Shown one piece after another: positions 1-6,073 of a stretch of 6,073 nt of DNA. This DNA is from Propionibacterium sp. (GTDB lineage Bacteria > Actinomycetota > Actinomycetes > Propionibacteriales > Propionibacteriaceae). The notes under the pieces were generated by a model. It had not been told where the DNA came from, searched no databases, and was given only the letters and a program-made list of their open reading frames with translations. The DNA lies in contig DURG01000152.1 in NCBI GenBank assembly GCA_012837465.1, positions 1 through 6,073 of the forward strand, written 5' to 3'. The stretch's first letter is position 1. The number at the start of each line of letters is the position of its first letter. The position numbers and the translations under genes were made by a program.

Positions 1-1271
1 ACCTCGACAAGGCCTACAAGGAGATCGCAGACCAGGTGAGCATCCCTGGCTTCCGCAAGGGCAAGGTCCCCGCGACAGTCATCGACCAGCGCTTCGGCCG
101 TGGCGTCGTGCTCCAGGAGGCCATCAACGAGGCCATCCCGGACACCTACAACACCGCCATCGACGAGCACAAGGTCTATCCGATGGCCCAGCCCGAGGTG
201 GAGATCACCAAGCTCGAGGACAAGGACGTCGTCGAGTACACCGCCGAGGTGGACATCCGCCCCGAGTTCGACCTCCCCGAGTTCGACAAGATCGAGGCCA
301 CCGTCGACGCCCAGTCGTCCATCGACGAACTCGTCGAGGAGCGCATCGAACTGCTGCGCCAGCGCTTTGCCACCAACACCGACGTCAAGCGCAAGTCGAA
401 GAAGGGTGACGTGCTCACCCTCAACCTCAAGGCCACCAAGGACGGCGAGGAGCTCGATGACGCCGCCGCCGAGGGCATCACCTACGTCATCGGCGATGAC
501 CAGGGCATGCTCGAGGGCCTCGACAAGGCCGTCAAGGGCCTCAAGACCGGCGAGGTCGCCAACTTCACCTCGACGCTCGTGGGCGGCGCCCACCGCGGCG
601 AGGAAGCCGACATCGAGGTCGAGGTCGTCAACGTCCAGGAGCAGGAGCTCCCCGAGGTCGATGACGAGTTCGCCCAGCTGATCTCTGAGTTCGACACCGT
701 CGACGAGATGAAGGAAGACCTCCGCGCTGGCGCCGAGCAGCAGGTCCGCGCCGACCAGATCACCGATGCCCGCGACAAGGTCCTCGAGGCCGTCCTGGAG
801 AAGGTCGACTTCGAGCTGCCCGAGGGCGTGCTCAAGAACGAGCTCGAGGCCCGTCGTGCCGACATCGAGCGCCAGCTCGCCCGCGGCGGCCTGACCGTCG
901 AGCAGTACCTTGAGCAGACCGAGGACGAGGAGGCCGAGACGGTCGACGAGTTCTGGTCCGAGATGGACAAGCGCGCCACCGACGCGCTGCGCGCCCAGAT
1001 CATCCTCGACGTCTACGCCGAGGAGAAGTCGATCGACGTCTCCCAGCAGGAACTCACCGAGCTGATCTTCCGTAAGGCCCAGCAGTCCGGCACCACGCCG
1101 CAGGACGAGATCAACCACATGATGGAGCACAACCACATGCCCGAGTGGATGGCCGAGATCCGTCGCGGCAAGGCCCTGGCCGAGATCTGCGCCGCCGCCA
1201 CCGTCAAGGATGCCGACGGCAATGACGTCGACACCTCCCTGGCCTCCGTAGAGGAGGAGGACGCCGAGTAA
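1..1271 (+). CDS. tig: Trigger factor, ribosome-associated chaperone and peptidyl-prolyl isomerase (5' partial)
   Basis: Trigger factor binds at the ribosomal exit tunnel, shields nascent chains in the cytoplasm and catalyses proline isomerisation. The reading frame is open from the first base (first full codon at 3), and about 422 residues are visible before the TAA stop. The ribosome-docking signature GFRKGKVP lies at bases 48-71, only 15 residues into the visible part, so about 30 residues of the N-terminal domain are cut off by the window. The GTG at 36 is an internal valine, not a start. The FKBP-like isomerase domain spans roughly bases 387-655 (KKGDVLTLNL, then YVIGDDQGMLEGLDKAV). The helical C-terminal chaperone domain follows to about 1200, and the protein ends in an acidic tail, EEEDAE. 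The gene precedes clpP1 in the same direction, a conserved actinobacterial neighbourhood. A GC hairpin after the stop suggests it is mostly transcribed separately. Confidence 0.97.
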   Translation, partial: LDKAYKEIADQVSIPGFRKGKVPATVIDQRFGRGVVLQEAINEAIPDTYNTAIDEHKVYPMAQPEVEITKLEDKDVVEYTAEVDIRPEFDLPEFDKIEATVDAQSSIDELVEERIELLRQRFATNTDVKRKSKKGDVLTLNLKATKDGEELDDAAAEGITYVIGDDQGMLEGLDKAVKGLKTGEVANFTSTLVGGAHRGEEADIEVEVVNVQEQELPEVDDEFAQLISEFDTVDEMKEDLRAGAEQQVRADQITDARDKVLEAVLEKVDFELPEGVLKNELEARRADIERQLARGGLTVEQYLEQTEDEEAETVDEFWSEMDKRATDALRAQIILDVYAEEKSIDVSQQELTELIFRKAQQSGTTPQDEINHMMEHNHMPEWMAEIRRGKALAEICAAATVKDADGNDVDTSLASVEEEDAE

Positions 1272-1291
1272 GGCTCCCTCCACCAGGCCCA

Positions 1292-1328
1292 CGACGCCGC
1301 CTGCCCCCGCACGGGGCCGGCGGCGTCG
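1292..1328 (+). terminator. GC-rich hairpin after tig, likely terminator without U-tract
   Basis: A perfect 10-base inverted repeat is seen: CGACGCCGCC (1292-1301) pairs with GGCGGCGTCG (1319-1328). Inside it a second stem forms between CCCC (1305-1308) and GGGG (1313-1316) around a GCAC tetraloop, giving a nearly continuous hairpin. It begins 20 bases after the trigger factor stop. No run of T follows, so it is not a classic intrinsic terminator. Strong hairpins lacking a U-tail are common behind high-GC actinobacterial genes, and I infer a termination or 3'-end stabilising role. Confidence 0.6.
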
Positions 1329-1348
1329 GCCATTCCGGGCCGCGCGCG

Positions 1349-1366
1349 TGCACGCTGTGCGCGAAC
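1349..1366. promoter_or_regulatory. Candidate ClgR operator upstream of clpP1
   Basis: The core reads CGC (1353-1355), five bases TGTGC, then GCG (1361-1363), followed by AAC. This fits the CGC-N5-GCG core of ClgR, the actinobacterial activator of clp genes. Against the corynebacterial consensus as I recall it, WNNWCGCYNANRGCGWWS, 16 of 18 positions agree; the A (1358 is T) and the R (1360 is C) disagree. Its centre is about 57 bases upstream of the proposed clpP1 start, a position suited to activation. The regulatory link is known for clpP1P2 operons in Streptomyces, corynebacteria and mycobacteria; its operation here is inferred. No clgR gene lies in the window. Confidence 0.5.
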
Positions 1367-1380
1367 AGGGCCCGGTTCGC

Positions 1381-1415
1381 TTCGGTTGTCGGAATCACCC
1401 GGTAGGTTATTGGTG
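1381..1415 (+). promoter_or_regulatory. Candidate clpP1 promoter, possibly leaderless
   Basis: A good -10 hexamer, TAGGTT (TANNNT form), lies at 1403-1408. A weak -35 match, TTCGGT, lies at 1381-1386 with a 16-base spacer. Counting six bases past the -10 puts the transcription start at 1415, which is the first base of the GTG start codon of clpP1. No strong Shine-Dalgarno precedes that codon; the best is GGTAGG at 1401-1406, which is part of the -10 region itself. A leaderless transcript is therefore a reasonable reading. The candidate ClgR operator sits just upstream. Confidence 0.5.
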
Positions 1416-2037
1416 TGACTCAGACTCCAATCGACCCCGTCCGGATGGCCGGTCCCGCGGGCACCGGCCTCGGCATGACAGACAACGTGTACTCCGCGCT
1501 GTTGGCCAACCGCATCATCTTCCTCGGCTCCGAGGTGCGTGACGAGAACGCCAACGCGATCTGCGCGCAGATGCTCCTGCTCAACGCGGAGGATCCCCAC
1601 AAGGACATCTACCTCTACATCAACTCGCCAGGCGGGTCGGTGGATTCCGGCATGGCCATCTTCGACACCATGCAGTGGATCAGCAACGACGTGGCCACCG
1701 TCGCGATGGGCCTGGCTGCCTCCATGGGCCAGTTCCTGCTCTCGGCGGGCACGCCCGGCAAGCGCTTCGCGCTGCCACACAGCCGCATCATGATGCATCA
1801 GCCTTCGGGCGGCCTCGGCGGCACCGCGTCGGACATCCGCATTCAGGCGGAGCAGTCGCTGCACATCAAGAAGACCATGGCCGAGCTGATCGCCGAGCAC
1901 ACGGGGCAGCCGGTCGAGCAGATCGAGGCGGATTCGGACCGTGACCGCTGGTTCACCGCGGAGCAGGCCCTCGAATACGGCTTCATCGACCACGTCTACG
2001 AGCGTGCGTCCCAGATCCAGTCGGAGGCTCCGAACCA

Positions 2038-2041
<4 letters not shown>
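1415..2041 (+). CDS. clpP1: ATP-dependent Clp protease proteolytic subunit ClpP1
   Basis: This is a peptidase S14 subunit of the cytoplasmic Clp protease. In actinobacteria it forms a heptameric ring that stacks on a ClpP2 ring and degrades substrates unfolded by ClpX or ClpC. The product has 208 residues from GTG 1415. The catalytic triad is visible: Ser103 in GLAASMGQF, His128 in MMHQP, and Asp177 in SDRDRWF. Serine-histidine and histidine-aspartate spacings (25 and 49) match E. coli ClpP. The oxyanion strand YINSPGGS is at 68-75. The next in-frame starts are ATG 1445 and ATG 1475 (MTDNVYSALL), close to where ClpP homology begins. They lack clear ribosome binding sites, so GTG 1415 is preferred because a -10 box lies at the right distance. 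The gene overlaps clpP2 by 4 bases, implying co-transcription and balanced synthesis. The MTDNVY...RIIFLGSEV start and the first place in the pair favour ClpP1. Confidence 0.95.
2023..2027 (+). promoter_or_regulatory. Ribosome binding site of clpP2 inside the clpP1 end
   Basis: GGAGG lies within the last codons of clpP1. It is 10 bases before GTG 2038 and 13 bases before ATG 2041. The spacing favours the GTG slightly, and both starts read the same frame. A third ATG at 2047 is 19 bases away and unlikely. Confidence 0.6.
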
Positions 2042-2685
<644 letters not shown>

Positions 2686-2697
2686 TCCCAAGCCCGT

Positions 2698-2721
2698 TCC
2701 GCTGGGTGTGTCTCCGCTGGG
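2698..2721 (+). repeat. Short tandem direct repeat between clpP2 and clpX
   Basis: TCCGCTGGG occurs at 2698-2706 and again at 2713-2721, a 15-base period. The sequence between overlaps a possible weak hairpin: GGGTGTG (2704-2710) can pair with CGCACCC (2722-2728), including one G-T wobble, around an 11-base loop. The hairpin could attenuate read-through from clpP2 into clpX, or the repeat could be chance; no protein is known to me that binds it. Confidence 0.35.
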
Positions 2722-2737
2722 CGCACCCGGCGGCGGG

Positions 2738-2743
2738 TAGTGT
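2738..2743 (+). promoter_or_regulatory. Possible -10 element for a clpX promoter
   Basis: TAGTGT fits the TANNNT pattern of actinobacterial housekeeping promoters and would start transcription near 2750, leaving a leader of about 38 bases that carries the clpX ribosome binding site. No recognisable -35 hexamer lies 16-18 bases upstream, so this rests on one short match. clpX may equally be reached by read-through from clpP1-clpP2. Confidence 0.3.
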
Positions 2744-2773
2744 GGACGGTGAACAAGTGGTCCCGTCAGTGAC

Positions 2774-2779
2774 AGGAGG
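2774..2779 (+). promoter_or_regulatory. Ribosome binding site that fixes the clpX start
   Basis: AGGAGG is a near-perfect Shine-Dalgarno sequence, 8 bases before GTG 2788. The in-frame GTG at 2779 overlaps this site and so cannot be the start it serves. Starting at 2788 also gives the conserved ClpX beginning MARIGESGDL. Confidence 0.85.
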
Positions 2780-2787
2780 TGGACGTC

Positions 2788-4068
2788 GTGGCACGCATCG
2801 GTGAATCCGGCGACCTGTTCAAGTGCAACTTCTGTGAGAAGACCCAGAAGCAGGTCAAGAAGCTCATCGCCGGCCCAGGCGTCTACATCTGTGACGAGTG
2901 CATCGGCCTGTGCAACGAGATCATCGAGGAGGAGTTTCCGGACACCCCGGAGACCAACATCGACAGGGAGCTGCCCAAGCCGCGCGAGATCCGCGACTTC
3001 CTCGACACCTACGTCATCGGCCAGGACAGCGCCAAGAAGACGCTCGCCGTCGCCGTCTACAACCACTACAAGCGCATCCAATCCGAGCACGGCGCCCGCG
3101 GCCGCCGCGCGGAGGACGACGACGTGGACGTGGGCAAGTCCAACATCCTCCTCATCGGCCCCACCGGTTGCGGCAAGACCTATCTCGCGCAGACCCTCGC
3201 CAGGATGCTCAACGTCCCGTTCGCGATGGCGGACGCCACCGCGTTGACGGAGGCCGGCTACGTCGGCGAAGACGTGGAGAACATTCTCCTCAAGCTCATC
3301 CAATCCGCTGATTTTGACATCGCCAAGGCCGAGACGGGCATCATCTACATCGACGAGATCGACAAGGTGGCCCGCAAGTCGGAGAACCCCTCGATCACCC
3401 GAGACGTCTCCGGCGAGGGCGTGCAGCAGGCACTGCTGAAGATCCTCGAAGGCACCGTCGCCGCCGTCCCGCCGCAGGGCGGCCGCAAGCACCCGCACCA
3501 GGACTTCCTGCAGATCGACACCACGAAGATCCTCTTCATCGTCGGCGGCGCCTTCGCCGGCCTGGAGGAGATCATCAACCAGCGGGTTGGGAAGCGCCCG
3601 CTGGGCTTCAACAACTCGAGCGATGCCCGCAGCACCGCCGTCGAGCCGTTCTCCGTGGTCCGCCCCGAAGACCTGCACAAGTTCGGCCTCATCCCCGAGT
3701 TCATTGGCCGGCTGCCGATGATCACCAGCGTCTCGCCGCTGGACCGCGAGGCCCTCGTTCGCATCTTGGTGGAGCCAAAGAACGCGCTCACCCGCCAGTT
3801 CCAGAAGCTCTTCGACCTCGACGGCGTCCAACTCGATTTCACCGACGACGCACTCGAGGCCATGGCCGAGCTGGCGCTGGAGCGCAAGACCGGCGCCCGC
3901 GGCCTGCGTGCGATCATGGAGGAGATTCTCCTCGACGCCATGTTCGACGTTCCCTCCGAGGAGGACATCGCCCAGGTTCTGGTCACCAAGGAGGCCGTCC
4001 TCGGCGAGGACAAGCCCACGCTGGTGCCCCGCGCGAAACTGGCCCGCCGCCGGGACCTGTCTGCCTAG
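2788..4068 (+). CDS. clpX: ATP-dependent Clp protease ATP-binding subunit ClpX
   Basis: ClpX is the hexameric AAA+ unfoldase that recognises degron-bearing proteins and threads them into ClpP. The product has 426 residues, usual for the family. In order: a C4 zinc-binding domain (Cys13, Cys16, Cys35, Cys38); Walker A GPTGCGKT at 124-131; pore loop GYVG at 157-160; Walker B IIYIDEID at 185-192; RKH motif at 233-235; ClpP-docking loop LGF at 272-274 (the IGF loop of E. coli, with Leu as is usual in actinobacteria); arginine finger Arg308 in EFIGRLP; and sensor 2 GARGLR at 369-374. All key residues are present, so it should be active. GTG 2788 is chosen because of the AGGAGG site and the conserved MARIG start. 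The gene lies 102 bases after clpP2. Its stop overlaps the stop of the convergent transporter gene, leaving no spacer for a terminator. Confidence 0.97.
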   Translation: MARIGESGDLFKCNFCEKTQKQVKKLIAGPGVYICDECIGLCNEIIEEEFPDTPETNIDRELPKPREIRDFLDTYVIGQDSAKKTLAVAVYNHYKRIQSEHGARGRRAEDDDVDVGKSNILLIGPTGCGKTYLAQTLARMLNVPFAMADATALTEAGYVGEDVENILLKLIQSADFDIAKAETGIIYIDEIDKVARKSENPSITRDVSGEGVQQALLKILEGTVAAVPPQGGRKHPHQDFLQIDTTKILFIVGGAFAGLEEIINQRVGKRPLGFNNSSDARSTAVEPFSVVRPEDLHKFGLIPEFIGRLPMITSVSPLDREALVRILVEPKNALTRQFQKLFDLDGVQLDFTDDALEAMAELALERKTGARGLRAIMEEILLDAMFDVPSEEDIAQVLVTKEAVLGEDKPTLVPRAKLARRRDLSA

Positions 4069-5447
4069 GCCTCGCGCGCTGCTGCCGTGACTTCGCGGCG
4101 CTTGAGGGAGTAGGCGCTGAGCTCAGCCTCACGCCTGCGGTCGTACGGGAAGAACAGCAGCGGTAGGAGGCTGACCAGGCAAAACGCGATCGGCACCAGC
4201 GCCGTCGCGATCCGGATGCCCAACTGCGCGGATTCGGACTGGGGGCCGCCGCCGGATTCGAATCCGAACCACCCCAGCACGGCCATGTAGAGCACCAATT
4301 GCACGCCGGTGACGGGGGAGCCCAGGATGGCGCGCATGGCCGCCAACTGCCCCGTCTTGCGGGTGCCGGTGAGCTGCTCGTTCTCGTCGACCAACAGCGC
4401 GTCGACGGCCACGGAGGCCGTGGCGATCACGTAGCGGCCGAACATCAACACCACGTAGCACAGCAGCACCTGCCACCAGGTGGTGGCGAAGAACAGCATC
4501 GCCAGCCCCGCGAGGTAGGGCACCACTCCGATCCACAGAGACCACTTCACGCCCACGCCGGAGACCAGCTTCGCCACCAGCGGCATCAGCGCCAACACGA
4601 TGATCATCGAGCCCGCGTCGGCCACCGTCGCCTGCCAGCCCTCCGCCCGGATCACGTGGTCCATGAAGTAGAGGAACGCGGTGAAGTAGATGCCCATCGG
4701 CGCCGTGGCGAGCAGGCTGAACAGGAACCAGGCCCAGAACGACCTCATCCGCAGCATCGAGCCGACGTCCTCGAACACCGCTCTGCCCGTGATGGGGCTC
4801 TCAGCGATGCCGTGGTCATAGAGCCGGTCCGGGTCGTAGTTCCTCAGCCGGTACACGGCCACGAGGTAGACCACCGCGTTGGCGGCCACCACGCCCATCA
4901 GGATGGTGGCGATGGTGAGCCGCTCGGTGACCAGGTCTCCCACCAACAACTGGGTGGCCACGATGGTGGCGATGAAGCTGACCCCGTTGCCGATCCACTG
5001 GCGCACCACCTCCACCTGGACGCGCTCCCTCGTGGTGGGGGCGTACAGGTAGTAGTGGCTGGTGGCGGCGATGAGATAGACGGTGGAGGCCAGGTCGAAC
5101 AGGAACAACTCCACCAGCAGGACGAGGAAGATCGTCTGCTGGCTCCAATCCGGTGACGTCCACGCCATCAGCGCCAGCATGATGATCATCCACGGCACCG
5201 TGTTGCGCATGATGCGCACGAGCTTGCCCTTGCCGGGCACGGCCCGCTTGCGGTCCAGCCACACCCCGATGACGGGGTCGTTGAGCACGTTCCAGATGTT
5301 GAAGGCCAGGTAGACCCAGCCGATGTACTGGGTGTCGAGGCCGATGATGTCGGTGTAGAACTTGATGTAGACGTTGTGGATGATGACGCTGGACATCCAC
5401 GTCGCCGGGAGGGGGGTGGCGAGGCGTACCCGCTCGCCGAACTTCAC
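4065..5447 (-). CDS. GPH-family (melibiose-carrier-like) sugar:cation symporter, MFS superfamily
   Basis: This is an integral membrane protein of 460 residues, usual for the glycoside-pentoside-hexuronide:cation symporter family, with about 12 hydrophobic segments. Segments are clear at roughly 41-56, 84-98, 105-128, 155-170, 178-198, 236-262, 279-293, 303-322, 326-345, 382-396 and 413-434, plus a first one near 12-30. The family signature after the second segment reads NDPVIGVWLDRK (56-67), like the NDP...G...DR motif of MelB. A second typical stretch, DENEQLTGTRKTGQ, lies at 354-367. The substrate cannot be read from the sequence; the adjacent glycosidase suggests a glycoside or released oligosaccharide. 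The frame is open further upstream to 5624, but that part is a shadow of the preceding gene. GTG 5447 gives the family-like start VKFGERV and overlaps the preceding TGA in GTGA. Only a poor ribosome binding site is seen, fitting translational coupling. It converges on clpX. Confidence 0.85.
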   Translation of the reverse strand: MKFGERVRLATPLPATWMSSVIIHNVYIKFYTDIIGLDTQYIGWVYLAFNIWNVLNDPVIGVWLDRKRAVPGKGKLVRIMRNTVPWMIIMLALMAWTSPDWSQQTIFLVLLVELFLFDLASTVYLIAATSHYYLYAPTTRERVQVEVVRQWIGNGVSFIATIVATQLLVGDLVTERLTIATILMGVVAANAVVYLVAVYRLRNYDPDRLYDHGIAESPITGRAVFEDVGSMLRMRSFWAWFLFSLLATAPMGIYFTAFLYFMDHVIRAEGWQATVADAGSMIIVLALMPLVAKLVSGVGVKWSLWIGVVPYLAGLAMLFFATTWWQVLLCYVVLMFGRYVIATASVAVDALLVDENEQLTGTRKTGQLAAMRAILGSPVTGVQLVLYMAVLGWFGFESGGGPQSESAQLGIRIATALVPIAFCLVSLLPLLFFPYDRRREAELSAYSLKRREVTAAAREA

Positions 5448-6073
5448 CGTCGCACCACCAGTCGGCCCCGGCCTGGCTCGGCCGTCGGCTGCACGCGGCC
5501 GGATCCTCCGACAGTGCGGGGTTCGCCGTCGACCGCGTACTCGACGGTCGCGCCCTCGGGGACGAAGAACGCGTGGTGGGCGTGCTCGCCGGCCCGCTCC
5601 ACATCCTCCGGCGTGGTGACCCACTCGGCTGCCCAGAGCTCGCCAGGGATGATCGACTCCACGGTCCCGACGACGGCGTGTGCGCGGGGGCGCACCAGCG
5701 AGAGCTGGGCGTCGGTGCCGGAGAAGGCGGGCTCCCAGCGTCGAACTCCGCGAGGGCGGGGGCGACGGCGTCGCCCAGCGCGCGGTGCAGCTCGGGGTCG
5801 TCCAAGTGCTGGAGCTGCGCGAACTTGGCCTCCGGATCCTCCCAATCGGCGGCCACCCGCATCGGGTCCTGCCCCGTGAGCTGCGCGAAGGCGCCGATGA
5901 GCAGCTCGAAGTGGCGGGGCAGGAGGCTGCCCGGCACGGGCTCGTTGAACAGGTCCAGCCCGACCACGGCCGGGTGGGAACCCACCGTGTCGAGCACCGC
6001 CAGCCAGAACTCGGCGAAGTGCTCCTGGAGGCCGCGCCCGGCCACCTCGCTGTTGGCCCAGAAGGCGTCGAGG
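5444..6073 (-). pseudogene. GH5 endoglycoceramidase-like glycosidase, frame-disrupted and internally deleted (5' end outside window)
   Basis: Endoglycoceramidases release the glycan from glycosphingolipids. From the window edge the frame reads LDAFWANSEVAGRGLQEHFA, then HPAVVGLDLFNEP. The NEP glutamate (codon 5941-5943) is the expected acid/base catalyst. The frame continues to EFDA near 5737. From WEPAF (5723-5737) the homology moves to another frame and runs to TGA 5444, giving LSLVRPRAHAVVGT and AFFVPEGATVEYAVDGEP, which resembles the C-terminal beta-sandwich of these enzymes. No nucleophile motif such as xEFG occurs between the two parts. From memory of family spacing, about 80-100 residues seem to be missing, so the lesion looks like an out-of-frame deletion rather than a single-base error. 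GTG 6045 is internal. It is coupled to the downstream transporter by a GTGA overlap, so both probably formed one uptake and hydrolysis operon. An assembly join is the main alternative. Confidence 0.7.

Noticed and set aside
1361..1380. LexA (SOS) box formed by GCGAAC and GTTCGC
   Set aside because: Actinobacterial LexA boxes have the GAAC and GTTC half-sites 4 bases apart; here they are 8 apart.
2722..2732. Second ClgR-like CGC-N5-GCG upstream of clpX
   Set aside because: The spacing fits, but the flanks and most inner positions disagree with the consensus, and such cores are frequent by chance in GC-rich DNA.
4081..4100. Possible terminator hairpin just after clpX
   Set aside because: The stem is only four base pairs (GCCG with CGGC) around an 8-base loop, with no T-run; too weak to call.
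4101..4106. CTTGAG, resembling half of the HspR (HAIR) operator
   Set aside because: No matching ACTCAAG half-site follows at the required distance, and the position is within coding sequence near the end of a gene.
4116..4127. Perfect 12-base palindrome GCTGAGCTCAGC
   Set aside because: It lies inside the transporter coding sequence, has no loop for an RNA hairpin and is explained by ordinary Ala-Glu-Leu-Ser codons.
4299..5156. A 285-codon plus-strand open frame, very rich in histidine and glutamine
   Set aside because: It is the reverse-strand shadow of the transporter gene; the composition is what reading membrane-protein codons backwards gives.
4816..6045. A 409-codon open frame on the minus strand from the hydrolase into the transporter
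   Set aside because: Only the first 100 or so residues are real hydrolase sequence. After about 5737 the translation is a repetitive, proline- and arginine-rich shadow of the genes in other frames.

Overview
This window looks like a chromosomal segment of a high-GC Gram-positive bacterium (Actinomycetota). The base composition is strongly GC-rich with G/C-ending codons, and GTG starts are common. The gene order tig, clpP1, clpP2, clpX with two ClpP paralogues is typical of that phylum. The ClpX and ClpP sequences and a nearby endoglycoceramidase-type hydrolase would fit a Propionibacteriales member, but that rank is an impression from memory and was not tested.

Left part (1-4068, + strand) is the protein quality-control block. 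It holds trigger factor (5' end outside the window), then a 143-base spacer with a strong GC hairpin, a candidate ClgR operator and a promoter that may give a leaderless clpP1 mRNA. Next come clpP1 and clpP2, which overlap by 4 bases, a 102-base spacer, and clpX with a strong ribosome binding site. Trigger factor receives nascent chains at the ribosome. ClpP1 and ClpP2 form the two-ring mixed peptidase, and ClpX is the AAA+ unfoldase that feeds it. All visible catalytic and nucleotide-binding residues are intact.

Right part (4065-6073, - strand) is an unrelated carbohydrate locus that converges on clpX. A complete 12-segment GPH-type (melibiose-carrier-like) sugar symporter gene overlaps the 3' end of clpX, so that the two stop codons share one CTAG. 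Upstream of it, and coupled to it by a GTGA overlap, lies a broken GH5 endoglycoceramidase-like gene. It keeps the NEP acid/base motif and the C-terminal beta-sandwich, but it changes frame near 5737-5742 and lacks the segment that should carry the catalytic nucleophile.

No RNA genes, CRISPR arrays, insertion sequences or origins were seen. Most of the window is ordinary housekeeping. The points worth a second look are the clpP1 control region, the CTAG-sharing convergent stops, and the decayed hydrolase beside an intact transporter. I found no convincing undescribed system.
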